From an uncultured Porphyromonas sp. (GTDB lineage Bacteria > Bacteroidota > Bacteroidia > Bacteroidales > Porphyromonadaceae), in contig NZ_CALHDW010000018.1 of NCBI RefSeq assembly GCF_938023125.1, positions 248,001 to 312,000 on the forward strand: 64,000 nt of DNA, read 5' to 3'. Positions 1 to 9,037 of the stretch are shown in pieces. Made by a program: the position numbers and the translations under genes. The stretch's first letter is position 1. Every line of letters begins with the position of its first letter. Below the pieces are notes generated by a model, which did no database searches, was not told the origin of the DNA, and saw only the letters and a program-made list of their open reading frames with translations.

Positions 1-3000
1 TACACGCTCAAGGTAAAGGTGCTCTTTACCAATGGGGTTACGGTAGAGAAGAGAGTGCCGGGGATTACGGTTACGACCAGTTATCGTAGACCGGTCATCT
101 CAATAAAGGAGGAGCGCCCTACGCTCAAAGGGTATCCCGATCCTACGGGTATGATTGGAGTGCGAGTGACGAGTGGGAGTGCACAGAATTATACGGTAAG
201 GCTTATCGATAAGCCGGCCGGCTATACGGGCTACACCGAGTTTACATTTGCATCTACTCCCTATTGGCAGTTTTTCTACAATCTCCCTGCCGGTAAGTAT
301 AAGGTGCAGGTTTCGGACGATTGTATCTCCTATCCTGCCGAGGAGGTGGAGGTGAAGACCACATCTTCAAGTTTTGTTACTGCTATTGGCGATAACGACC
401 TTATCCCCATACGAGAGCATTGCGGATGGTATGAGGTTTGGGAACCAAGGAATAGTAGCTTCCCCTACTATAAGGATCTCGATACCATTGCTAAATATTA
501 CGATGTTACCTTCGCAAAGAAGAGCGACCTTGATGCCAATGCAGCGGGGGTCACTTGGTACGACCTCAAGACGGTTGCTCCGGCACCGGATCCAGCTCAT
601 GTTATAGCTCGTAAACCAGGGGCCTTTCGTATTATGTTTAGGGATCCGGGAGGTGATTCTTGGTTTAAACTGGGAAGAAGAAGCACGAATGAAAAGCTTT
701 GGCTTGCCTATCGTCTGAAGAATACGACTCAATTCCAAGCCTATTACTTAGACTATTTTATTGATCAGAACTGGGTGAGTCAGATAGTTGAAGAGCCGGG
801 TGGAGTCTGTGCCGACTACAAGCGTAAGGTCTACTTATATAGCACTTATCGAAATGATTTTTGTCCCCCTGTTACTGTGTCGGTTGCAGAGGCAGATAAC
901 CCCACGGTACCTCTAGAGTCGGTAGTCCTTACGACAGATAACATGGAGTCTAGGACGGCCGTGGCACTGAATACGTCCTTCTCTCGATCTAAGAGCTACC
1001 TCTTTACCTATAGGGATGGTAATGGAGATGTCGTTAAATATGAAGTTCAACAATTGATTCCAGACCCCTATATCTCGTATGGAAATACAAGAGACAATAA
1101 TTGTGAGGGGCTCAAGTCGTATACTGTTTACATCCAAGCGCGACAACGTACCGGAGCGTATTATAACAATGTCGTATTTGATGGTTATACCGTTACGCTG
1201 AAGCAGGCGCCCGCGACCTATACGCCTCCCTCTCCTAATGCTTTGCAAGTGGGGGTTCCCTATGTGGTACCTACGGGCTATGGAAATAAACGTTTCTATC
1301 CCTTCTCTTGTGAGACTCTAAATGGGCATGCCTTCCCTAACTACTGCGATCAGTATTGGGTGCTCCCTTCGGGTGAATATATCTTTGAGGTGACAGACCC
1401 TTGTGGGCGTACGAAAGAGCTCAAGATGCCTATCAATAGCGTTATCCCCAAATATACTCCGGGGCCGAAGACACTACAGCCCAAAGCGGTTGTTAAGGAA
1501 TGTGGGCGCATGCGCATCTATCCATTTGCCGGCGGTCATACAGATATTTTACTTAAGGATGGAGTTTCATTTGATACTCCATACGTCCAAATTCAAGAGT
1601 ATCCTAATGGGTTAAGCGAAAACGATATAGAAGTCTTTAATGGCAGTACACTCTCTCGTGGCTCCTATGTGGTTGCCAGTTCGGGTGTAGATCCTAAGAA
1701 GATTTACTTTGATATGCCTTTGGCTCAAGGGAAACTAGGCTTGAGAGTCTCTTGGACTTCTAGTAGCTATTATAGTAATGATAATATAATTTGCCTTCCT
1801 ACCGTTTCCATCGATCTGAATGATCTAAACCTCTCCTATGAGCGAGATACCTATGTGGGCTATAAGTGCCCATCGGGGTCCTATGCTTACATCAATTTCG
1901 AGCCTACCAACTATATAGGGCATCTTGATGTGGAGCTCCGTCCCGCTAATGGAGGCGCGGCTATAAAGACCCTATCGGATGTGGATGTGGTAGCTAATGG
2001 CGGCTCCATTACCATAGAATTGACACCGGGAACCCCTATCACGGAGGATCGTTATTTGCTCTATCTCAAGGATAGACAATGCCGGAACGATAATAAGGCC
2101 GGTACCCCTATTTCGCTCTACGACTTGAGTTCTACGAGCATTGTTCGTACCACGCGCCTCAAGAGCAAGTATTGCGAAGGGGAACCTATTACCCTCGAGG
2201 CGGTCTCCTTGGGTGGGAACATTCTCTATAAATGGCATTTGCCGGATGGCTCCACGTTGGATGGACGCGTAGTGGAGATTGCCCATAGCGAAGCCACAAA
2301 GCACTCCGGACGATACAAGTTGGAGGCCATCAATGTAGTTTGTGAGGGAGCTCCCACTTCTGTAGAGATTCCCTTCGATTTGTCGGTGGCTCCTCCTGTT
2401 CTTTGGTGGGCGTCTGATGCGACCAATGCGAACTGGTTCGACAAGAGCAACTGGCGCAATACTAATGGGGTTGCAGTCAATGCCATCCCTGCAGCTTGTA
2501 CTACGGTGCATATCCCCTCCGAGGTGGATAATTTCTTCCCCGACCTAGACCCTTCGGTTTCGGTGCAGGGTACCTATGGCGCCGCCGAGTGTCAGGATAT
2601 CTACTTCCACTACGGCAGTCAGTTGGGGCGCCCCCAGCTTCTCCGCTATGAGCGTGCGTATGTGGATTACAACTTCGGTAAGATGCAGTCCGATGGTACG
2701 CTCCAGGCTCATGCGGAGGCTCACTTCCCCAAGAGCGATAAGCGAATGATGGAGCGTGACCGCTGGTACATGCTTGCCACTCCGCTTAAGAATATCCTCT
2801 CGGGCGACTTTGGTTTGGCGGGCTATCCCATGACCTATCAGCGTTATTTCAAGTCGGGCATTAGGAATGCAGCGACTCTTACCGATGCCTCTTTTGATAA
2901 GCCGGTGAATACGCTGGTGGACAATATGGATTCATTCAACCATGCGATTGCTCTCAAGGTGGCAGGTCGTAATGCAAGCAAGGTCGGGTACAAAGACCAC

Positions 3001-4251
3001 AAGAACCTTGATGGTCTGAAGGGTATTATCCGCCTTCCTTTCTATCTCAATAGAGATGTAGATCCCTACTATCCTCTACATAGATATACGGCGGCTAATA
3101 ATACTTCTCTCTTCCGTTACTACGATATGGCTACGCTTGCGCCTATGGGCAAGGTTGATAGCTATGTGCGTAAGCCGGAGGAGGACTTCCGCTTTGCCTT
3201 CGAGACAACGGCTTCTAAAGCGATTGGTGCGATCACGCTATCTGGAGCTCCCGTAGAGGGTTATGCCTTCCAACTAGCGGGGGATACGAGCACCGAGTTG
3301 CGGATGGTGGGTAATCCCTTTATGAGTGCCATTGACTTCGATAAGTTGGTAAATGTAAATAGCACACTTATCGAGCCCTATTACTATATCTTTACGAACA
3401 ATACCTGGAAGGTTTACTACTCAGGAGTGAGTTCTCCCGCTAGCACGCTTCAGAAGGAGATCCTTCCGCTCCAAGCTATTGTGATCAAGAAGAAGGCTAG
3501 CGGTCCGCTACTCTTTCCCACGGAGGGCTCCAATAATGTGCTTCTTGCACCCAACAAGGATTGGAGCCTCCAGAGCCGTACGATAAACATGAGTGACCCC
3601 ATGCGCAAAGTTTCCGTGGTGGCTACGAATAGTGCAGGTAAGAGTGGCGAGTCCATTCTCTTCCCCGATACGGAACTTGTATCGGCTCCGGCACTCTTCT
3701 ATCCTACGATTGACGAAGTGCCTACGGTCTTCTTTGTGGATGCGGATGCGGGATCGCCCAATGTAATCCAGTCGGGCTCCTCACTTGCAGTGGTGCCTAT
3801 GGGGGTACATAGCTCGCTGATAGGTCCGATCGAATTGGACTTCTCATCGCTTACGAGTCACCACTTTACCCGCATTGCTCTCTACGACCGAGCTACTCGT
3901 CAGGAGCATGACCTTTTGGCGAATCCTCGCTACACCTATCAGAATGGGGCGAATGAGGGCACCCGCTTTGAGCTTCGTATGGAGTACCCCGGGGTGAAGT
4001 CTGTGACCTCACCTCATACGGATGGTGAAATTCTTCGAGTGATCCCCGTAGAGGTCGGCTATCGAGTGGAGAGTCTTGTAGGGATTGAGAGTTATACTCT
4101 CTATGGCGTAGATGGGAAGCAACTTACGATGGGTGAAGGGGTTAATGCTCTTGAGTTTGTTGTAGATCGAGCTTATTGTCAGGCCATGACGCTCCTGAGT
4201 GTTCGCTTGTCGGATGGCTCTACACTCACCCGCAAGCTCCCGGCTCGCTAA
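1..4251 (+). CDS. Large secreted surface protein with T9SS-like C-terminal sorting domain (5' end outside window)
   Basis: The reading frame is open from base 1 (codons tac acg ctc) to the TAA at 4249-4251, so the visible 1416 residues lack the N-terminus. Two stretches resemble SprB-type repeats of Bacteroidota adhesins: an LPAGKY...VSDDC motif near base 290 and LPSGEY...VTDPCG near base 1370. A PKD/Ig-like part follows (about 2160-2400). Then comes a Trp-rich stretch with paired NW motifs and HIPSEV (about 2400-2540), of the kind that precedes the C-terminal module of many secreted Bacteroidota proteins. The last 75 or so residues (YTLYGVDGKQL ... LTRKLPAR) look like a beta-sandwich T9SS sorting domain. 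I infer outer-membrane translocation and surface attachment. The ligand is unknown. A strong hairpin follows the stop. Confidence 0.75.
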   Translation, partial: YTLKVKVLFTNGVTVEKRVPGITVTTSYRRPVISIKEERPTLKGYPDPTGMIGVRVTSGSAQNYTVRLIDKPAGYTGYTEFTFASTPYWQFFYNLPAGKYKVQVSDDCISYPAEEVEVKTTSSSFVTAIGDNDLIPIREHCGWYEVWEPRNSSFPYYKDLDTIAKYYDVTFAKKSDLDANAAGVTWYDLKTVAPAPDPAHVIARKPGAFRIMFRDPGGDSWFKLGRRSTNEKLWLAYRLKNTTQFQAYYLDYFIDQNWVSQIVEEPGGVCADYKRKVYLYSTYRNDFCPPVTVSVAEADNPTVPLESVVLTTDNMESRTAVALNTSFSRSKSYLFTYRDGNGDVVKYEVQQLIPDPYISYGNTRDNNCEGLKSYTVYIQARQRTGAYYNNVVFDGYTVTLKQAPATYTPPSPNALQVGVPYVVPTGYGNKRFYPFSCETLNGHAFPNYCDQYWVLPSGEYIFEVTDPCGRTKELKMPINSVIPKYTPGPKTLQPKAVVKECGRMRIYPFAGGHTDILLKDGVSFDTPYVQIQEYPNGLSENDIEVFNGSTLSRGSYVVASSGVDPKKIYFDMPLAQGKLGLRVSWTSSSYYSNDNIICLPTVSIDLNDLNLSYERDTYVGYKCPSGSYAYINFEPTNYIGHLDVELRPANGGAAIKTLSDVDVVANGGSITIELTPGTPITEDRYLLYLKDRQCRNDNKAGTPISLYDLSSTSIVRTTRLKSKYCEGEPITLEAVSLGGNILYKWHLPDGSTLDGRVVEIAHSEATKHSGRYKLEAINVVCEGAPTSVEIPFDLSVAPPVLWWASDATNANWFDKSNWRNTNGVAVNAIPAACTTVHIPSEVDNFFPDLDPSVSVQGTYGAAECQDIYFHYGSQLGRPQLLRYERAYVDYNFGKMQSDGTLQAHAEAHFPKSDKRMMERDRWYMLATPLKNILSGDFGLAGYPMTYQRYFKSGIRNAATLTDASFDKPVNTLVDNMDSFNHAIALKVAGRNASKVGYKDHKNLDGLKGIIRLPFYLNRDVDPYYPLHRYTAANNTSLFRYYDMATLAPMGKVDSYVRKPEEDFRFAFETTASKAIGAITLSGAPVEGYAFQLAGDTSTELRMVGNPFMSAIDFDKLVNVNSTLIEPYYYIFTNNTWKVYYSGVSSPASTLQKEILPLQAIVIKKKASGPLLFPTEGSNNVLLAPNKDWSLQSRTINMSDPMRKVSVVATNSAGKSGESILFPDTELVSAPALFYPTIDEVPTVFFVDADAGSPNVIQSGSSLAVVPMGVHSSLIGPIELDFSSLTSHHFTRIALYDRATRQEHDLLANPRYTYQNGANEGTRFELRMEYPGVKSVTSPHTDGEILRVIPVEVGYRVESLVGIESYTLYGVDGKQLTMGEGVNALEFVVDRAYCQAMTLLSVRLSDGSTLTRKLPAR

Positions 4252-4280
4252 GGAAAAGAAATACCACAACTCTATATTAT

Positions 4281-4327
4281 GGCTCCGCTACCTTCTCTCT
4301 AGTTGAGAGGGTGGCGGAGTCTTTTAT
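4281..4327 (+). terminator. Rho-independent terminator after the surface protein
   Basis: GGCTCCGCTACCTTCTCTC pairs with TGAGAGGGTGGCGGAGTC through a stem of about 17 bp with several G-T pairs, followed by TTTTAT. It lies 30 bases past the stop of the surface-protein gene. Confidence 0.8.
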
Positions 4328-4372
4328 ACCGGCTTCGAAGGCTGTTTTATCGCCTATTCAACGAGAAACTTG

Positions 4373-4380
4373 TACCTTTA
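4373..4380 (+). promoter_or_regulatory. Candidate -7 box upstream of the PSP1 gene
   Basis: TACCTTTA differs by one base from the Bacteroidota -7 consensus TAnnTTTG and lies 26 bases before the ATG at 4407, just after a terminator. I see no convincing -33 TTTG. Confidence 0.4.
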
Positions 4381-4406
4381 CCGACTGATAACAAAGAGAT
4401 TAGATA

Positions 4407-5906
4407 ATGCATAAAGACGATATAAAGTACATTGGAGCGGCTCAGATAGACTCAGCGGGTTGCAAAGGGTGTGGCAAACAGCCCCTTAATAGCTACGACT
4501 GGCTCTCGGGCTATGCCGATGATATAGACCGTAATAAATACGTAGAGGTTCAGTTTAAGAATACCCGCAAAGTAGTCTTTACGAACCCTCTAGGGATAGA
4601 GGTACACAAAGATGACATAGTGGCGGTGGAGGGTTCTCCCGGTGTGGATATAGGGCGAGTGGTACTCACAGGAACATTGGCTGCTCTCCGATTTCGTCGC
4701 CAAGAAGCCCATAGTCGAGAGCCCATCCGTCAGCTTTTCCGCCTAGCTACCCAGAGTGACCTCGATCGTTGCGAAGAGGCGAAGCGCCGGGAGCATGGTA
4801 CCATGATTGAGGCGCGTCAGATAGCTGAGGCGCTGGGTTTGGAGATGAAGATAGGCGATGTAGAGTATCAAGGAGATGGGAGCAAAGCCATCTTCTACTA
4901 TATAGCCGATGGGCGTGTAGACTTCCGTAAACTCATCCGAGTGTTGGCTGATACCTTCCATGTGCGCATCGAAATGAAGCAGATTGGAGCACGTCAGGAG
5001 GCCGGGCGTATCGGGGGGATTGGCCCATGTGGTCGTCCGCTCTGTTGTGCTCAGTGGATGACTACCTTCAAGAGTGTGAATACGGCTGCGGCTCGTTTCC
5101 AAGATCTTACCCTGAATCCCGAGAAACTTACGGGGCAATGTGCCAAGCTCAAGTGCTGCACCAACTTTGAGGTAAATACCTACGTGGAGGCTCAAAAGCG
5201 TATGCCGCCTCGTGATCTGGTGCTAGAGACGGAGGAGGGAAGCTTCTATTTCTTCAAGTGGGATCTCCTCAAAGGGGAGGTGACGTACACTGCGGAGAAG
5301 AATCGCTCTACCAATGCATGTACCATTACTACCCGACGTGCTCGAGAGGTGATTGAGATGAATCGCCGAGGCGAGAAGCCCGCAACCCTGCTCGAGGAAC
5401 GCTACATACAGAAGCCTGTCTCGCTAGATATTCTAGACGAAAATCTCCTTACCCGCTTCGATGATAAGGGGCGTAAGCGTCGCAAGGGCAACGGCAACAA
5501 TAACCGGGGAGACCGTGCCGGTCGCTCTCGTAATGCGGGGGCAAAAGAGCCTGTTGAGGGAGCTGCTCCTGAGCAGAATCTCTCTAGAGAAGAGGGGGCC
5601 GAAGAGACTCGTCCGAATAATCGCCGTCGCCCATCGGGGGATCGTTATTCCAATAATCGCCGCCGTGCACCACAGGGGGTGCTCGAAGGCGGAGAGGGCT
5701 CGCAGCCCGAGTCTGAGGGAGGCGCTCGCCGTGAGAGACGTACACCGAGGGTGAATAGCAACCGCCCTATGGGAGATGGCGCTGTAAGTGCCGAGGGTGA
5801 ACCAACAGCTCGCCGTGAGCATCGCCCGCAGCGTGATAGGCGTTTTGCCCGCTCCGGAGGCGAAGCCCGCCCCGCGAGTAAAGAGGGTGATTCGGCTCCG
5901 GAGTAA
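4407..5906 (+). CDS. PSP1-family (YaaT-like) cytoplasmic protein with Arg/Asn-rich tail
   Basis: A 499-residue protein. Residues 45-200 match the PSP1 family (B. subtilis YaaT/RicT type). The cysteine signature is intact: Cys208, Cys213 and Cys214 in RIGGIGPCGRPLCC, then Cys245, Cys250 and Cys251 in CAKLKCC. A further CxxC pair sits at Cys19/Cys22. In Bacillus these proteins work in the RicAFT (Y-complex), which carries Fe-S clusters and affects RNA processing and development; the Bacteroidota role is not established. From about residue 350 the chain becomes disordered and rich in Arg, Asn and Gly (repeats such as NNRRR), which suggests RNA binding. gldH starts 27 bases downstream, a pairing I recall from other Bacteroidota. 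Confidence 0.85.
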   Translation: MHKDDIKYIGAAQIDSAGCKGCGKQPLNSYDWLSGYADDIDRNKYVEVQFKNTRKVVFTNPLGIEVHKDDIVAVEGSPGVDIGRVVLTGTLAALRFRRQEAHSREPIRQLFRLATQSDLDRCEEAKRREHGTMIEARQIAEALGLEMKIGDVEYQGDGSKAIFYYIADGRVDFRKLIRVLADTFHVRIEMKQIGARQEAGRIGGIGPCGRPLCCAQWMTTFKSVNTAAARFQDLTLNPEKLTGQCAKLKCCTNFEVNTYVEAQKRMPPRDLVLETEEGSFYFFKWDLLKGEVTYTAEKNRSTNACTITTRRAREVIEMNRRGEKPATLLEERYIQKPVSLDILDENLLTRFDDKGRKRRKGNGNNNRGDRAGRSRNAGAKEPVEGAAPEQNLSREEGAEETRPNNRRRPSGDRYSNNRRRAPQGVLEGGEGSQPESEGGARRERRTPRVNSNRPMGDGAVSAEGEPTARREHRPQRDRRFARSGGEARPASKEGDSAPE

Positions 5907-5933
5907 TTAGACTAGCGAGGGGCTCTGCGTACT

Positions 5934-6437
5934 ATGTCTCGAAGGTTCTATCGGGGGATTCTGGCTCTACTTTGCCTCTTTTCCGTTGCCCTGCCTATTG
6001 CTGTCGTGGGTTGCCGTCCTACGCGCGAAGCCTGTATTGAGTACGAAAAGGTGCCCAATGCGAAGTGGAATCGTGGGCAACAGCTTTCGTATCGCTTCTT
6101 GGTAACGGAAGCGCACCGTCCCTACTATTTCGACCTTCTTATTCGGCATAATAACAATGTAGAGTATTGTGGTTTTGATGTGCTGGCCACGCTTAGCGAT
6201 AGCGCATCCTATGAGCGGAGGGATACGTTGCATCTCCTGCTCTCGGAGCAAGTAGGCCTATGGCGGGGATCGGGGGTGGCCCTTACGGAACTCTCGTTTC
6301 CCTATCTACAAGGGGTGAAATTCCCCACCTCGGGTATATATACACTTACGTTAGAGCCCTGCAGTGAGCGCCCTTCGATAGGGGGAATAGAGAATGTAGG
6401 AGTCGTCTGTCACAATCGGGCCGGAGCCACTTGGTAG
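5934..6437 (+). CDS. gldH: GldH-family lipoprotein
   Basis: A 167-residue protein with a lipoprotein signal: basic start, hydrophobic stretch, lipobox VVGC with Cys27 as the likely lipidated residue. The mature part has the GldH pattern: YEKVPNAKWNR near the start, a DLLIRHNNNVEY strand, and LWRGSGVALTEL, which aligns with the W-G-x-G part of the family. GldH is needed for gliding in Flavobacterium. Non-gliding relatives keep it, where it is thought to support T9SS or envelope function. It follows the PSP1 gene by 27 bases, probably in one transcript that ends at the terminator at 6545-6584. Family assignment rests on pattern and neighbour. Confidence 0.72.
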   Translation: MSRRFYRGILALLCLFSVALPIAVVGCRPTREACIEYEKVPNAKWNRGQQLSYRFLVTEAHRPYYFDLLIRHNNNVEYCGFDVLATLSDSASYERRDTLHLLLSEQVGLWRGSGVALTELSFPYLQGVKFPTSGIYTLTLEPCSERPSIGGIENVGVVCHNRAGATW

Positions 6438-6520
6438 GGAGAGAGAAGAATTTCCTTGCCTAGTTTTCTCTTGGAAATCAGCTGATTTTTCTCCATTTTT
6501 CACCCAGAAAGGGAGAGTGC

Positions 6521-6536
6521 TTCTGCCTGAAAAATA
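6521..6536. repeat. Dispersed intergenic motif, copy A
   Basis: The 16-base string TTCTGCCTGAAAAATA here recurs exactly at 51473-51488. Shorter versions (TTTCTGCC) occur in the gaps at 17474, 28194 and 61343. All lie between genes, next to terminators or promoters. Confidence 0.45.
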
Positions 6537-6544
6537 TTTTGTTT

Positions 6545-6584
6545 TAGCCCTGCACTTTTGGGAGTGTAGGGCTAATTTTTTTTT
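6545..6584 (+). terminator. Terminator after gldH
   Basis: TAGCCCTGCAC pairs with GTGTAGGGCTA (11 bp, one G-T) around a short loop, followed by a run of nine T. It lies between gldH and the convergent pseudouridine synthase gene. Confidence 0.88.
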
Positions 6585-6626
6585 GAGGTCTCTTGAGAGG
6601 GGTGGAGAGCGGTGCTCTTCGGTAGT

Positions 6627-7331
6627 CTAAAGGCGAGTAGCCCCCTTGGAGTCCTTCTCGGCAAGGGAGAAGAGGAGTTGCCAGAGCTTGTCGTGGGGCG
6701 GAGTGGCATGCAGCTCTATCTTTTCGTGGCTTACGGGGTGCTCAAAGACCATGGAGTAGCTTAGGAGGGAGATGCTTCCGTCGGGGTTGGAGCGTGGAGC
6801 TCCGTATTTTAGGTCGCCTTTGATCGGGCATCCCATCCCTGCAAGTTGTGCTCGTATTTGGTGGTGTCTCCCCGTCAGTAGCTCTATCTCCAGCATTTGG
6901 TAGCGCTCTGCCGTGGCAATTCGTCGCCAGCGGAGGTGTGCTCGCTTGGCATCGGGGTGATTCTCTTTTACGATGTAGGTTTTGTTTTGTTTAGCATTGC
7001 GCCAGAGCCAATCTATACACTCTCCTTGTGTGCCTTTGGGGCTGTTTTGCACCACAGCACGGTAGGTTTTGTGTACTCCGCCCTCGGCAAAGAGTTTATT
7101 CATGCGAGCCAGAGCCTTGCTGGTTTTGGCAAAAAGAACCAATCCGCCCACAGGTCTGTCGAGCCGGTGTACCACGCCTACGAATACATTCCCCGGCTTA
7201 TTGTATTTCTTTTTAAGGTAGAGGGCGACCATATCCTCTAGGGAAGGGTCGCCCGTCTTATCTGCGTGAACAATCTCGCCCGGCAGTTTGCTTACGACGA
7301 GAAGGTGATTGTCTTCGTATACGACTTTCAT
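6627..7331 (-). CDS. RluA-family pseudouridine synthase
   Basis: A 234-residue protein of the RluA/RluC/RluD superfamily, which isomerises uridine to pseudouridine in rRNA or tRNA. The catalytic motif HRLDRPVGG is present, with Asp58 as the nucleophile, and the RHHQIRAQLA segment is intact. There is no S4 domain before the catalytic domain, so it resembles the short RluA/TruC-like members; the target uridine cannot be assigned. I place the start at the ATG at 7331-7329, which overlaps the fabG stop by one base (TAATG). This implies translational coupling and is better than an alternative start eight codons upstream inside fabG. Confidence 0.88.
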   Translation of the reverse strand: MKVVYEDNHLLVVSKLPGEIVHADKTGDPSLEDMVALYLKKKYNKPGNVFVGVVHRLDRPVGGLVLFAKTSKALARMNKLFAEGGVHKTYRAVVQNSPKGTQGECIDWLWRNAKQNKTYIVKENHPDAKRAHLRWRRIATAERYQMLEIELLTGRHHQIRAQLAGMGCPIKGDLKYGAPRSNPDGSISLLSYSMVFEHPVSHEKIELHATPPHDKLWQLLFSLAEKDSKGATRL

Positions 7332-8077
7332 TAGCAATTCATGCCGCCACAGCAATGAATAACTTGCCCCGAAACGTAGGCGGAGAGGTCGCTAGCAAGG
7401 AATGTTGCCACCCCGGCCACGTCTTCCGGCGTACCACCGCGGCGTAGAGGGATCTGGGCAGCCCACTGCTTCTTTACATCTTCTGAGAGTGCGTTGGTCA
7501 TATCGGTGATGATGAAACCGGGGGCAATGGCGTTGGCACGGATGCCACGAGACCCGAGTTCCTTAGCGGTACTTTTGGCGAGACCAATCATACCGGCCTT
7601 GGAGGCGGAGTAGTTGGCTTGCCCTGCATTACCGCTCACCCCTACTACTGATGCCATGTTGATAATGCTGCCGCTACGTTGGCGCATCATAATGGGAGTT
7701 ACGGCGTGGGTTAGGTTGAATGCGGATTTGAGATTGACGTTAATCACCATATCCCATTGCTCCTCGGTCATGCGCATGAGTAGCCCATCGCGAGTAATCC
7801 CTGCATTGTTTACCAGAATATCGATAGCGCCAAAATCAGCAGCTACGGCTTCTACCGTCTTGTGAGCATCGTCAAAATCGGCAGCATTGGAGGTATATGC
7901 CTTGGCTTTTACGCCCATGGCATTGAGTTGAGCGATGAACTCTTCTACCTCGTCTGTGATCCGAATATCTGTAATGGCAACGTTTGCTCCCTCTTGGGCA
8001 AAGCGGAGTGCAATAGCACGACCGATACCACGACCGGCACCCGTTATAAGGGCAGTTTTTCCTGCTAATAAGTTCAT
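7331..8077 (-). CDS. fabG: 3-oxoacyl-[acyl-carrier-protein] reductase (SDR family)
   Basis: A 248-residue classical short-chain dehydrogenase. It has the NADP-binding TGAGRGIG at residues 12-19, NNAG at 90-93, and catalytic Ser143, Tyr156 and Lys160 in the usual YxxxK spacing. The C-terminal segment GQVIHCCGGMNC replaces the common GGM end with extra cysteines. FabG reduces 3-oxoacyl-ACP in fatty-acid elongation. Here it lies between a TetR regulator (4-base ATGA overlap upstream) and a pseudouridine synthase (1-base overlap downstream), so the three are co-translated. It is not next to fabD, fabF or acpP. Confidence 0.93.
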   Translation of the reverse strand: MNLLAGKTALITGAGRGIGRAIALRFAQEGANVAITDIRITDEVEEFIAQLNAMGVKAKAYTSNAADFDDAHKTVEAVAADFGAIDILVNNAGITRDGLLMRMTEEQWDMVINVNLKSAFNLTHAVTPIMMRQRSGSIINMASVVGVSGNAGQANYSASKAGMIGLAKSTAKELGSRGIRANAIAPGFIITDMTNALSEDVKKQWAAQIPLRRGGTPEDVAGVATFLASDLSAYVSGQVIHCCGGMNC

Positions 8078-8757
8078 GATTTCTCTGTATTATTGTTGTT
8101 TTGATCTTGTTTTTGTGCGGGGATGTGGTGTATCTCACCTCTGTAGCCAACGCCTCGGAATACTAAATACTCGGCGGCTCGGCGTAAGGAGTCGAACTCT
8201 TGGCTCCCCATACGGCGCGTTTGTCGGTGTATATAGGGCACCTCCAGCCCCTTGAAGGCATGTTGTAGGATATTGGAAGTCATACTGACGTCACGCACCG
8301 AGAAAACACCATCCCGGTTGCCCTCCTCTAGGATGGAGGCAATAATATCCTGCTCGCGGAGGTCGAATTTGTAGCGAACTCGCTCCACACGGCCAATATC
8401 GTTGAAGAATTGGGCCTTGAGAGAGCCGTTGCGCATGACCACTTGCAAGATGGTATCCATGTGGGTGTAGATGAGGCTCATCAATTTCTCCGGGGCAGAT
8501 TTGTCAGACTCTGCCACAGCCTCGAGTCGCTTGCAGAGTAGATCCAACTCTCGCCCTACTACAGCATAGAAGACATCACTCTTGCTGTTGAAGTACATAT
8601 AGACGGTACGCCTGCCCCGCTTGGAGGCCTCGGCAATATCGTTCATGGTGGTTTTTTCGACTCCAAAACGCGCGAAGAGCTGGCGAGCTGCGTCAATAAG
8701 CAACTCGCGAGTGCGTAGGCTCGATTGCCTTATCTTGTTCTTACTCGGCGTCTTCAT
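8074..8757 (-). CDS. TetR-family transcriptional regulator
   Basis: A 227-residue protein. Residues 12-60 form the TetR N-terminal helix-turn-helix: LIDAARQLFARFGVEKTTM, then DIAEASKRGRRTVYMYF. The C-terminal ligand and dimer domain has no clear family match, so the inducer is unknown. The ATG at 8757 is preferred to a TTG three codons upstream because it sits 6 bases after a -7 box, giving a leaderless or nearly leaderless message. Its stop overlaps the fabG start (ATGA at 8077-8074), so it probably autoregulates this operon and may sense acyl chains or membrane state; that last point is inference. Confidence 0.88.
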   Translation of the reverse strand: MKTPSKNKIRQSSLRTRELLIDAARQLFARFGVEKTTMNDIAEASKRGRRTVYMYFNSKSDVFYAVVGRELDLLCKRLEAVAESDKSAPEKLMSLIYTHMDTILQVVMRNGSLKAQFFNDIGRVERVRYKFDLREQDIIASILEEGNRDGVFSVRDVSMTSNILQHAFKGLEVPYIHRQTRRMGSQEFDSLRRAAEYLVFRGVGYRGEIHHIPAQKQDQNNNNTEKS

Positions 8758-8763
8758 ACCCCA

Positions 8764-8771
8764 CAAAGTTA
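8764..8771 (-). promoter_or_regulatory. -7 box of the tetR-fabG operon promoter
   Basis: On the minus strand this reads TAACTTTG, a full match to TAnnTTTG. It ends 6 bases before the tetR ATG, so transcription would begin at or next to the start codon. No -33 TTTG is found at the usual spacing. Confidence 0.5.
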
Positions 8772-8908
8772 TACATTATACATCATAGTGCCTAATTTTT
8801 ACCCACAAAGTCTGAGAAAAGTAGCCCTTTATGTATGCCTTTCTCCCTATTTCTTGGGGGACTACAAATCGGGATGGAAACCTAGGGATGCCCTCCTAAT
8901 AACTGGGG

Positions 8909-8940
8909 ATTGCATGGGAATGCCCCGGAGAGTACCTTTG
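8909..8940 (+). promoter_or_regulatory. Promoter of the TonB-dependent receptor gene
   Basis: TACCTTTG (8933-8940) matches the Bacteroidota -7 consensus. ATTG (8909-8912), 20 bases upstream, is a near match to the -33 TTTG. The untranslated leader would be about 90 bases. Confidence 0.6.
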
Positions 8941-9037
8941 CTGCCAAGAAAAAGAGTGCATGAGAAGGGCTCTCTTGGGGAGTAGGGAACCCAACGCCGC
9001 CTTCCTCTGTTGTACACAGATATATAGAACGCATAAT

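Noticed and set aside
2226..2511. Reverse-strand open frames inside the large surface-protein gene
   Set aside because: They are shadows of the forward coding frame with no family pattern.
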